Source: Flavobacterium sp. WC2421 | GTDB taxonomy: Bacteria; Bacteroidota; Bacteroidia; Flavobacteriales; Flavobacteriaceae | Assembly (NCBI RefSeq): GCF_040822115.1 | Contig: NZ_CP162004.1 | Span: forward strand, 2,480,001 to 2,544,000 | Length of the DNA: 64,000 nucleotides | Reading direction: 5' to 3' | In this document: one piece after another, positions 41,756 to 49,620 of the stretch | Layout of the letters: every line of letters begins with the position of its first letter | Numbering within the stretch: position 1 is the stretch's first letter | Position numbers and translations under genes: made by a program | Notes under the pieces: model-generated | Seen by the model: only the letters and a program-made list of their open reading frames with translations | Told to the model about the DNA's origin: nothing | Databases searched by the model: none

Positions 41756-42958
41756 TTATAAAATTGAAAGTTCTTGCATGCAAGTTCTCATCATTTGGTA
41801 TGTTCTTTCGATATCATTGTCTAAACCTATTGAAAACCGAATTAGACCATCCGTTAAGCCCATTTCGGCTTGTTCGTTCAGCGGGATTTCACTTGAGGTA
41901 GAAGTTCCAGGAGCACTAAATAAAGTTTTGTAAAACCCTAAGCTTACAGCTAAATATCCTAAATTACGGGATTGCATTAACTCCATTAATTCATTGGCTT
42001 TCGCCAAAGTTCCTACGTCTAGTGTCATCATTCCTCCAAAACCGTACTCTGGATTAATCATTGAAGCATATAGTTTATGACTTGGGTGACTTGCTAGACC
42101 TGGATAAACGGTTTTTAATCCATCTTTTTCAAAACGCTCTGCTAAGTAAGCCGCATTATAACTGTGTTGTTTTATTCTCAAATGCAGTGTGCGCATGTTT
42201 TTCATCACACTCGCTGAGCGCATGCTGTCCATCGTAGGTCCTAAAAGCATACTTGCACCACTATTTACATCCTTCAAACTATTGATAAATTCTTGCGATG
42301 CACAGGTTACTCCACCTACCGTATCACTACTTCCGTTTATGTATTTTGTCAAAGAGTGAATCACAATATCAGCACCTAGTTTTATTGGAGTTACTGATAA
42401 AGGCGAAAAGGTATTGTCCACAACTAATTTCAAATTGTGTTTCTTGGCAATTTTAGACAATCCAGCAATATCAGCCACTTCTAGTAAAGGATTACTTACT
42501 GTTTCGCAGTACAGCACTTTTGTCTCAGGGGTGATAGCAGCTTCAACTGCATCTAGTTTTGTAATGTCTATAAAAGCAGTTTTGATCCCTAATCGTGGAG
42601 CGAAATTCTTCAAGAAAGCATACGTTCCGCCATAAATTGTTCTACTTGAAACGATATGATCACCAGCACCACATAGTTGTAACAAGGTAGGCGTGATCGC
42701 TCCCATTCCTGATGCCGAAACATTGGCAGTTTCTGTTCCTTCCATTGCTGCAAGGGCTTTGTCTAAATACAAGTTGCTAGGAGAGGAGTGACGCGAGTAC
42801 AAGTAGCACCCTTCCATATTACCTTCAAAAGTATCAAACATGGTTTTTGCTGATAAAAAGGTATAAGTCGATGAGTCAGAAATTGATGGGTTTACACCAC
42901 CAAATTCGCCAAAATACTGTAAGTCTTGAATGTTGTCTGCGGGATTGAAATTATCCAT
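41756..42958 (-). CDS. Cys/Met-metabolism PLP-dependent enzyme (cystathionine gamma-synthase/lyase or methionine gamma-lyase type)
   Basis: 400 residues, full length for the trans-sulfuration family. YSRHSSPSNLYLDKALAAME, SGMGAITPTLLQL, SRTIYGGTYAFLKNF, ETVSNPLLEVADI, VVDNTFSPL, and the PLP lysine in IHSLTKYINGSSD. The loop reads YGGT rather than the YGCT of classical methionine gamma-lyases, which favours a cystathionine- or O-acetylhomoserine-type reaction; I cannot decide. The divergent Lrp/AsnC regulator 300 bp away suggests amino-acid-responsive control. Confidence 0.88.
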   Translation of the reverse strand: MDNFNPADNIQDLQYFGEFGGVNPSISDSSTYTFLSAKTMFDTFEGNMEGCYLYSRHSSPSNLYLDKALAAMEGTETANVSASGMGAITPTLLQLCGAGDHIVSSRTIYGGTYAFLKNFAPRLGIKTAFIDITKLDAVEAAITPETKVLYCETVSNPLLEVADIAGLSKIAKKHNLKLVVDNTFSPLSVTPIKLGADIVIHSLTKYINGSSDTVGGVTCASQEFINSLKDVNSGASMLLGPTMDSMRSASVMKNMRTLHLRIKQHSYNAAYLAERFEKDGLKTVYPGLASHPSHKLYASMINPEYGFGGMMTLDVGTLAKANELMELMQSRNLGYLAVSLGFYKTLFSAPGTSTSSEIPLNEQAEMGLTDGLIRFSIGLDNDIERTYQMMRTCMQELSIL

Positions 42959-42981
42959 TGTTATCTTTTTTAAATTGATTT

Positions 42982-43076
42982 AGGAGCTATTTCCAGCTAT
43001 CCGTTTCAATCTTGACATTGCGAGCTTGCGAAGCAATCTCACTATGTCAAGGATTTTCACTGCTATCATGGCTAGG
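42982..43076 (-). repeat. dispersed intergenic element, copy 2
   Basis: On the minus strand: CCTAGCCATGATAGCAGTGA, AAATCC at one end and GATTGAAACGGATAGCTGGA, AATAGCTCCT at the other, matching the ends of 36204-36350. The core is a palindrome, CTTGACAT (43011-43018) / ATGTCAAG (43044-43051), enclosing TGCGAGCTTGCGAAGCAATC. Confidence 0.7.
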
Positions 43077-43257
43077 CGTTTTGAGTCCTCAATAAACCCA
43101 ATTCAAAATAAGTTATTTATAGATTAATAATCAATCATAGGTATTAAATATAGTTTTATAAACTACTAATTTGTATTTTTACAGTTGTATTTTCTGTTTT
43201 AAATTAAATAATGCATTTTTTATAGATTATATTTCAATTCACAAATACTTTCACCAG

Positions 43258-43716
43258 ATGACATTAGACTCAACCGATAAAAAACTACTCTTTTTATTAC
43301 AAACCGATAGCAAAAGAACCAATAAAGAATTGTCTTTAAAACTCAATCTTTCCGTAACTGCCGTTTATGAGCGCATCAAAAAATTAGAGCGCGAAGGCAT
43401 CATAGATAAATATGTAGTAGTGCTCAATAAATCCAAAGTAGAGAAGGGATTCGTAGTTTTTTGCCATTTAAAACTCATTCAACATTCGCATGAATTTCTA
43501 ACGCATTTTGAAAGTGAAGTGGTAAAGCTTCATGAAGTGTTAGAATGCCACCATGTTAGCGGTGATTATGATTACATTTTAAAAATTGTGGTTAAGGACA
43601 TGGAAGCTTATCGAGAATTTTTGGTAACCAAATTAACAACCCTTCAACATATAGGTAGTACACAAAGTACTTTTATGATAAATGAAGTAAAAAATACTAC
43701 AGTAGTAACGATTTGA
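43258..43716 (+). CDS. Lrp/AsnC-family transcriptional regulator
   Basis: Start at ATG 43258 (MTLDSTDKKLLFLLQTDSKR); the frame extends upstream but that part is AT-rich and unlike the family. 152 residues: N-terminal winged HTH (TNKELSLKLNLSVTAVYERI, KKLEREGIIDKYVVVLN) and the RAM ligand-binding domain (FVVFCHLKL, ECHHVSGDYDYILKIVVKD, STFMINEVKNTTVV). Responds to an amino acid and probably regulates the divergent PLP-enzyme gene, the classic arrangement for this family. Confidence 0.93.
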   Translation: MTLDSTDKKLLFLLQTDSKRTNKELSLKLNLSVTAVYERIKKLEREGIIDKYVVVLNKSKVEKGFVVFCHLKLIQHSHEFLTHFESEVVKLHEVLECHHVSGDYDYILKIVVKDMEAYREFLVTKLTTLQHIGSTQSTFMINEVKNTTVVTI

Positions 43717-43820
43717 TATTTTTTTCATAATAACACCAATTTTGAAGATAAATAATCAATGTTAGCCCAAAATCTTAACAAAAAAGCTCGAACTTTAAAC
43801 TTTAAACAAAACTTAATTCC

Positions 43821-43831
43821 TTAATTTTGTA
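43821..43831 (+). promoter_or_regulatory. probable -7 box of lpdA
   Basis: TTAATTTTG region (TAATTTTG fits TAnnTTTG) about 36 bp upstream of the start; no clear -33 TTG. Confidence 0.4.
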
Positions 43832-43866
43832 GCTCGAAAAATTAATATACATATAAAAAATATACT

Positions 43867-45270
43867 ATGAGTTCATTTGACGTAGTCATTATAGGTTCTG
43901 GTCCAGGAGGATATGTGTCAGCAATTCGTTGTGCACAACTAGGTTTCAATACAGCAATTATCGAAAAATATTCCACTTTAGGCGGAACTTGTCTTAATGT
44001 AGGATGTATTCCTTCAAAAGCAATGTTAGCTTCTTCACACCATTATGCTGAAATAGCACATTTTGCTGATCATGGAATCGAACTTTCAGGAGAGGTAAAA
44101 GTAAATTTGGAAAAAATGATTGCTCGTAAACAAGCAGTTGTGGATCAAACTTCAGGAGGTGTAAAATACCTAATGGATAAAAACAAAATTACAGTATTAG
44201 AAGGTATGGGATCTTTTGTAGATGCAACTCATGTTGCTGTTGCAAAAGCAGATGGAACAACGGAAACAATTGAAGCTAAAAACATCATTATTGCTACAGG
44301 TTCTAAACCATCTTCTTTGCCATTTATTACAATTGATAAAGAAAGAATCATCACTTCTACCGAAGCATTAAAATTACCTGAGGTTCCTAAACATTTGGTG
44401 ATTATTGGTGGTGGAGTTATTGGTATTGAATTAGGTCAAGTTTATTTACGTTTAGGAGCGCAAGTTTCTGTAGTAGAATATATGGATCGTATTATTCCAG
44501 GCATGGATAGTTCATTGTCTAAAGAATTGACTAAAGTATTAAAGAAACAAGGAATGAAATTCTACGTTTCTCATAAAGTAAAATCGGTTGAAAGAAATGG
44601 TGATGCCGTTACAGTTCAAGCCGAAAATGCTAAAGGAGAAACTATTAATCTTGAAGGAGATTATGCTTTAGTTTCTGTAGGGCGTCGTCCTTACACAGAC
44701 GGATTAAATGCAGATAAAGCAGGAGTAAAAATTTCTGATAGAGGACAAGTAGAAGTAAACGATCATTTACAAACTAATATTTCTAATATCTACGCTATTG
44801 GTGATGTAGTTCGTGGAGCGATGTTAGCGCACAAAGCTGAGGAAGAAGGAACAATGGTTGCTGAAATTTTAGCTGGTCAAAAACCACACATTGATTACAA
44901 CTTGATTCCAGGGGTGGTGTATACTTGGCCAGAAGTGGCTGCAGTAGGACAAACAGAAGAGCAATTAAAAGCTTCTGGAGTGGAATATAAAGTGGGGAAT
45001 TTTCCTTTCAAAGCTTTAGGTCGTGCTAGAGCAAGTGGTGATTTAGATGGATTTGTAAAAATTCTTGCTGATGCAAAAACGGATGAAGTGCTAGGAGTTC
45101 ACATGATTGGTGCTAGAACAGCTGATTTAATTGCTGAAGCAGTTACTGCAATGGAATTCAAAGCATCTGCCGAAGATATTTCAAGAATGTCACATGCACA
45201 TCCTACATTTGCAGAAGCCATAAAAGAAGCAGCATTAGCTGCTACTGATAACAGAGCATTACACGTATAG
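43867..45270 (+). CDS. lpdA: dihydrolipoyl dehydrogenase (E3)
   Basis: 467 residues. FAD-binding GSGPGGYVSAIRCAQLG, redox disulfide GGTCLNVGCIPSK (Cys42/Cys47), NAD-binding IIGGGVIGIELGQVYLRLG, FAD site IYAIGDVVRGAMLAHKAEEE, and the C-terminal HAHPTFAEAIKEA with the catalytic His-Glu. Re-oxidises lipoamide in the pyruvate and 2-oxoglutarate dehydrogenase complexes and in glycine cleavage. Monocistronic with its own terminator; the E1/E2 genes are elsewhere. Confidence 0.97.
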   Translation: MSSFDVVIIGSGPGGYVSAIRCAQLGFNTAIIEKYSTLGGTCLNVGCIPSKAMLASSHHYAEIAHFADHGIELSGEVKVNLEKMIARKQAVVDQTSGGVKYLMDKNKITVLEGMGSFVDATHVAVAKADGTTETIEAKNIIIATGSKPSSLPFITIDKERIITSTEALKLPEVPKHLVIIGGGVIGIELGQVYLRLGAQVSVVEYMDRIIPGMDSSLSKELTKVLKKQGMKFYVSHKVKSVERNGDAVTVQAENAKGETINLEGDYALVSVGRRPYTDGLNADKAGVKISDRGQVEVNDHLQTNISNIYAIGDVVRGAMLAHKAEEEGTMVAEILAGQKPHIDYNLIPGVVYTWPEVAAVGQTEEQLKASGVEYKVGNFPFKALGRARASGDLDGFVKILADAKTDEVLGVHMIGARTADLIAEAVTAMEFKASAEDISRMSHAHPTFAEAIKEAALAATDNRALHV

Positions 45271-45292
45271 TACTGTATTGTTTTTATAAAGT

Positions 45293-45325
45293 AAACCGTC
45301 AAATAATATTTGATGGTTTTTTTTT
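45293..45325 (+). terminator. terminator after lpdA
   Basis: AAACCGTCAAAT-AAT-ATTTGATGGTTTTTTTTT, 12-bp stem with one G-T pair. Confidence 0.85.
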
Positions 45326-45388
45326 GCCTTAAAATAATTTTACAAACTTCGATTTTAATTATACAAAGTATTAATTAATTTAGGTTCG

Positions 45389-45396
45389 TACCTTTG
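45389..45396 (+). promoter_or_regulatory. probable -7 box of the lipocalin gene
   Basis: TACCTTTG (TAnnTTTG) 22 bp upstream of the ATG. Confidence 0.45.
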
Positions 45397-45418
45397 TAAT
45401 AACATAAAAGTAAGTGTT

Positions 45419-45952
45419 ATGAAAAATAGATCTTTATTAGGTGGATTAGTTTTAATTGGAGTTTTATTTACGGCTTGTGGAGGTAAAACAATCCCTGATA
45501 AAGCGGAAGCCGTTCAAAATTTCAATAAAACTAAATATCTAGGAAAATGGTTTGAAATTGCAAGATTGGATTTTAAATTCGAAAAAGGTTTAAACAATAC
45601 AACTGCTGAATATTCATTGAGAGAAGATGGAAAAATAAAAGTGGACAATAAAGGGTATAACTACAACAAAAAGGAGTGGGAGCAAAGTATAGGTAAAGCA
45701 AAGTTTGTTGATGCTGAAAATGTAGCAATGTTAAAAGTTTCTTTCTTTGGTCCGTTTTATGGAGGTTATAATGTAATTGCGATTGATGATGATTATAAAT
45801 ACGCACTAATTGCAGGTTCTAGTCTTAAGTATCTATGGATCTTATCTCGCGAAACATCAATCCCTGAAAATATTAAAAAAGAATATCTGAAAAAAGCAGA
45901 AGAAATTGGGTATAATACCGCTGATTTAATCTGGGTAGAACACAATAAATAA
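45419..45952 (+). CDS. Blc-like lipocalin lipoprotein
   Basis: 177 residues. The signal peptide ends in a lipobox (VLFTACGG, lipidated Cys about residue 20). Lipocalin signature KYLGKWFEIARLDFKFEKGL (GxW), then NTTAEYSLREDGKIKVDNKG, SFFGPFYGGYNVIAID and YALIAGSSLKYLWILSRE, as in bacterial Blc. It binds lysophospholipids or fatty acids at the outer membrane and is often stress-induced (family knowledge). Own promoter and terminator, so monocistronic. Confidence 0.92.
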   Translation: MKNRSLLGGLVLIGVLFTACGGKTIPDKAEAVQNFNKTKYLGKWFEIARLDFKFEKGLNNTTAEYSLREDGKIKVDNKGYNYNKKEWEQSIGKAKFVDAENVAMLKVSFFGPFYGGYNVIAIDDDYKYALIAGSSLKYLWILSRETSIPENIKKEYLKKAEEIGYNTADLIWVEHNK

Positions 45953-45973
45953 AGTACAGAAGAATTAAAAAAC

Positions 45974-46007
45974 AAAAAACCGACTTTATTATAAAGTCGG
46001 TTTTTTG
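45974..46007. terminator. bidirectional terminator between lipocalin and DoxX genes
   Basis: AAAAAACCGACTTTA...TAAAGTCGGTTTTTT serves the convergent genes on both strands. Confidence 0.9.
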
Positions 46008-46023
46008 TTTGTATAAATAAGAA

Positions 46024-46401
46024 TTATTCAGCTCTAAATAAACCTTTATAGTTTCCCCAATGGGTGAAAATTAAAAATATGTTACCTACAAACACAAAGA
46101 TGGCAATAGGTAAATTATCAGGAGTTAAGAAATAGTTAATCAATAAAATATTCAAAGTTACTGGAAAAATCATAAGATTTGCCAAAGTCATATATTTACC
46201 AGTTACAAAAGAAAATCCACATAAAAACTCTACTGCTTTAGCCAATGGTAATAAATAAGTAGAAGCTATTAAGCCAACTTGAAAAGCTTTGAAATCGCCA
46301 GTGGTTGCAGGTTCTGGAGTAAGATGAAAAAAATAACTAACTGAAGTGTAAAGAAATAAAAGCCCAAGCATAGTCCGAATAATAATGGTAGCAATTTTCA
46401 T
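46024..46401 (-). CDS. DoxX-family membrane protein
   Basis: 125 residues with four transmembrane helices: TIIIRTMLGLLFLYTSVSYF, then LIASTYLLPLAKAVEFLCGF (polar residues in the second helix typical for DoxX-like proteins), and YMTLANLMIFPVTLNILLIN. Role unknown; relatives are linked to thiosulfate oxidation or membrane redox stress. Starts 37 bp after the VOC gene, so likely co-transcribed with it. Confidence 0.75.
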   Translation of the reverse strand: MKIATIIIRTMLGLLFLYTSVSYFFHLTPEPATTGDFKAFQVGLIASTYLLPLAKAVEFLCGFSFVTGKYMTLANLMIFPVTLNILLINYFLTPDNLPIAIFVFVGNIFLIFTHWGNYKGLFRAE

Positions 46402-46438
46402 AATATTTAGGTTTAATTGGTTAAATAATTAAAATGTA

Positions 46439-46843
46439 TTATTGTGGAATCTCACTTTCATTCATATAAAACAGGTCCCATTGGTGCCCGTCTAAATCTG
46501 CAAAACTATGTCCGTACATCCATCCATAATCTTGCGGTTCCATATATTGCTTTCCACCAGCTTCAATTGCTTTTTTTACTAGTTCATCTACTTTTTCTCT
46601 ACTTTCCACATCTATGGAAAGTAAGACTTCGGTATATTTTTGTGCATTACAAAGTTCTTTTTTGGTAAAGTCTTTAAAACGTTCTTCTTGTAGAAGCATT
46701 GTAAATATATTTTCTCCAACAATCATACAAGCTGATTTATCGTCAGTAAACTGAGGATTAAAAGTAAAACCTAGTTTGGAAAAAAAGTTCTTTGATGCTT
46801 CTAGGTTTTTAACAGCTATATTTATGAATATTTTACTAGCCAT
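46439..46843 (-). CDS. VOC-family (glyoxalase-like) protein
   Basis: 134 residues with paired beta-alpha-beta-beta-beta modules: IFINIAVKNLEASKNFFSKL, GFTFNPQFTDDKSACMIVGE, then DYGWMYGHSFADLDGHQWDL. The end of the second module (DLDGHQWDLFYMNESEIPQ) is typical of PhnB/lactoylglutathione-lyase-like proteins. The metal ligands cannot be assigned with certainty and the substrate is unknown. Confidence 0.85.
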   Translation of the reverse strand: MASKIFINIAVKNLEASKNFFSKLGFTFNPQFTDDKSACMIVGENIFTMLLQEERFKDFTKKELCNAQKYTEVLLSIDVESREKVDELVKKAIEAGGKQYMEPQDYGWMYGHSFADLDGHQWDLFYMNESEIPQ

Positions 46844-46948
46844 GATTCAATCCTTTTAAAGTAATTAAAATCAGTATCTTACTGTAAATTTACAAAAAAA
46901 ATGAACTGATTTTTCTTATAATGACATATTAAAGCTTTTTTTTTATTG

Positions 46949-46956
46949 TAATTTTG
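46949..46956 (+). promoter_or_regulatory. probable -7 box of pabB
   Basis: TAATTTTG (TAnnTTTG) 19 bp before the TTG start of pabB. Confidence 0.45.
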
Positions 46957-46975
46957 AGTTTTAAAGAAAATATTT

Positions 46976-48262
46976 TTGAGAACATCAGTTTATAAGTCCA
47001 TTTCTAATATAAAATTGTTTAAAAAACAACTTTTAATTTGGTCCCAACAATTCCGTGAAATTACTTTTATGGATAGTAATGATTATCCACAGGATTATTC
47101 TAATTACGACTGTATCATGGCTGTTGATGCGCTTACATCCATAAAAACGGATACTCATAATGCATTTGAAGATTTAAAACAATACCAACAAATAACCAAA
47201 GATTGGATTTTTGGATATTTGTCTTATGATTTAAAAAATGACGTAGAAGAATTGTATTCTAATAAATATGACGGATTGGGTTTTCCTGATTTATTTTTCT
47301 ACCAACCCAAAAAAATATTTTTGTTAAAAGGAGATCAGCTTGAACTGCACTATCTCAATATGTGTGATGATGAATTTGAAGATGATTTTTCTGAAATCTT
47401 AGAAAGTGTAGCATTAGAAGATGAAAAAGAATCCACTTTAAATATACAACAACGCGTATCTAAAGAAGCGTATCTGAAAAAAGTCTCCAAAATGCTAGAT
47501 TATATTCATCATGGAGATTTGTATGAGGCCAATTTTTGTATGGAGTTTTATGCCGAAAATGCTACTATTGATCCGTTAGAAAAGTTTTTAAAACTAAATG
47601 AAATTTCGCAACCTCCTTTTGCGGTTTTTTTTAAAAATAACACACAATTTTTACTATCTGCTTCACCTGAACGGTATTTGAAAAAAGAAAATGAAAACCT
47701 AATTTCTCAACCTATTAAGGGAACAGCGAAGCGTTTTTTGGATCCCAAAGAAGATGAGGTTTCCAAAAATAATTTGGCTTTGGATCCAAAAGAACGAGCC
47801 GAAAATATTATGATTACGGATCTGGTTCGGAATGATTTATCACATACAGCTCAAAAAGGTTCCGTGAATGTAAAAGAGCTTTGTGGTATGTATTCTTTTA
47901 TGCAAGTACACCAAATGATTTCTACCGTTACTTCTAAATTAGATTTTCAATACTCAGCAATTGATGCAATTAAAACCACATTCCCAATGGGAAGTATGAC
48001 GGGAGCTCCCAAAATAGCTGCAATGAAAATTATTGAAGAACTTGAGGAAACAAAACGAGGTTTATATAGTGGGGCAGTAGGGTATTTTACTCCAAATGGT
48101 GATTTTGATTTTAATGTGGTTATTCGGAGCATTTTATACAATCAAGAAAAAAAATACGTTTCCTTTTCAGTGGGAAGCGCCATTACTTCGCTATCAATTC
48201 CAGAATCTGAGTATGAGGAATGTTTGCTAAAAGCAAAAGCCATGCGCGAAGTTTTGGAATAA
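46976..48262 (+). CDS. pabB: aminodeoxychorismate synthase component I
   Basis: 428 residues, started at TTG 46976 because the N-terminal stretch (FKKQLLIWSQQFREITFMDS) looks conserved and no ATG precedes it. The chorismate-binding domain is clear: RVSKEAYLKKVSKMLDYIHH, GDLYEANFCMEF, SASPERYLKKEN, PIKGTAKRFLDP, ENIMITDLVRNDL, FPMGSMTGAPKIAAMKIIEE and RGLYSGAVGYF. It makes aminodeoxychorismate for folate. PIKGT rather than PIAGT agrees with the PabB rather than TrpE branch. Followed 47 bp later by tilS. Confidence 0.92.
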   Translation: MRTSVYKSISNIKLFKKQLLIWSQQFREITFMDSNDYPQDYSNYDCIMAVDALTSIKTDTHNAFEDLKQYQQITKDWIFGYLSYDLKNDVEELYSNKYDGLGFPDLFFYQPKKIFLLKGDQLELHYLNMCDDEFEDDFSEILESVALEDEKESTLNIQQRVSKEAYLKKVSKMLDYIHHGDLYEANFCMEFYAENATIDPLEKFLKLNEISQPPFAVFFKNNTQFLLSASPERYLKKENENLISQPIKGTAKRFLDPKEDEVSKNNLALDPKERAENIMITDLVRNDLSHTAQKGSVNVKELCGMYSFMQVHQMISTVTSKLDFQYSAIDAIKTTFPMGSMTGAPKIAAMKIIEELEETKRGLYSGAVGYFTPNGDFDFNVVIRSILYNQEKKYVSFSVGSAITSLSIPESEYEECLLKAKAMREVLE

Positions 48263-48309
48263 ATGAAATTCATAAATCGATTTCAGACTTTAATCTTTAT
48301 TTTTGAAAC

Positions 48310-49620
48310 ATGTTAGATAAACTTAAAAATCATATTGCTCAGCACTTTCCTTTTTTGGAGAATAAAAAACTTTTTCTGGCTACAAGTGGTGGTTTGGATA
48401 GTATGGTGATGGCTCATTTGTTTCATCAATTAGAATACAAAATAGCTTTGGCACACTGTAATTTTCAATTAAGAGGATTAGAGAGTTTTGGAGATCAAAA
48501 ATTCGTTCAAGATTTTGCGGACTCAAATGGCATTCCCGTTTTTATAACACAATTTGATACGCAGGCTTTCGCCAAAGATTACAAACTATCAACTCAAGTA
48601 GCAGCAAGAGATTTAAGATACAATTGGTTCTACGAGCTTTTGGAAACTGAAAACTATGATTACATCCTTACAGCACATCATGCCGATGATAATATCGAAA
48701 CCTTTCTGATTAATTTGAGCCGAGGAACAGGTTTAGAAGGACTAACAGGAATTCCAGCTGAAAACGGAAATATTATCCGCCCACTTCTTTTGTTTTCTAG
48801 AGAAGAAATTGCTCAATATGCAAAAGAGAACGGGATTGAATGGCGCGAGGACAGTAGCAATGCTTCAGATAAGTATTTGCGAAATAAGATTCGTCATGAT
48901 TTAGTTCCTTTATTGAAAGAATTGAATCCGCATTTTATTGAATCCTTTCAAAAAACACAATCGTATTTACAAGAATCAGCCACTATGGTAGAAGATGCTT
49001 CCATTATGGTGTATCAGCAAGTAGTGCGGCAAGAGGAAGACGAAATGCATTTTAATTTAAGTCAGTTAAAGCGACTGCCTAATTACAAATCCTATTTGTA
49101 CCAATGGTTGCATGAATTTGGTTTTTCGGCTTGGGATGATGTTTATGATTTGGTGGATAGCCAATCCGGAAAACAGATTTTCTCCCCAGAATTCCGATTA
49201 TTGAAAGACAGAGATTATTTAATTTTAAGTCCAATCAATTTTGAAAGGGAAAAAGAAGAATATTTTATCGAAAAAGGAGTTCAAGACGTTAAGATTCCCT
49301 TAAATCTTACATTTTGTAAAGTAGATGACATTTCCATTAACTCAAATACGGCTATATTTGTTGATGAAGATAAATTAAACTACCCTCTAAGTATACGTAG
49401 GTGGAAACAAGGGGATAATTTTCAACCTTTTGGCATGGAAGGAAAGTCTAAAAAACTAAGTAAGTTTTTTAAAGATGAAAAGTTTTCCTTGTTAGAAAAA
49501 GAAAATGTTTGGATTTTATGTTCTGGTGATTCCATTGTTTGGGTTATCGGGTACAGACAAGATGAACGTTTTAGAATACATAGTACTACACAAAATATAT
49601 TAAAAATAGATTTAGAATAA
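48310..49620 (+). CDS. tilS: tRNA(Ile)-lysidine synthase
   Basis: 436 residues. PP-loop ATSGGLDSMVMAHLF (SGGLDS at 26-31), HCNFQLRG, AARDLRYNWFYE, LTAHHADDNIETFLINLSRG, REDSSNASDKYLRNKIRHD, and a C-terminal TilS domain (SIRRWKQGDNFQPFGMEGKS, KKLSKFFKDEK). Converts the wobble cytidine of tRNA-Ile(CAU) to lysidine; essential for decoding AUA. Its stop overlaps the dsbD start (TAATG). Confidence 0.96.
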   Translation: MLDKLKNHIAQHFPFLENKKLFLATSGGLDSMVMAHLFHQLEYKIALAHCNFQLRGLESFGDQKFVQDFADSNGIPVFITQFDTQAFAKDYKLSTQVAARDLRYNWFYELLETENYDYILTAHHADDNIETFLINLSRGTGLEGLTGIPAENGNIIRPLLLFSREEIAQYAKENGIEWREDSSNASDKYLRNKIRHDLVPLLKELNPHFIESFQKTQSYLQESATMVEDASIMVYQQVVRQEEDEMHFNLSQLKRLPNYKSYLYQWLHEFGFSAWDDVYDLVDSQSGKQIFSPEFRLLKDRDYLILSPINFEREKEEYFIEKGVQDVKIPLNLTFCKVDDISINSNTAIFVDEDKLNYPLSIRRWKQGDNFQPFGMEGKSKKLSKFFKDEKFSLLEKENVWILCSGDSIVWVIGYRQDERFRIHSTTQNILKIDLE

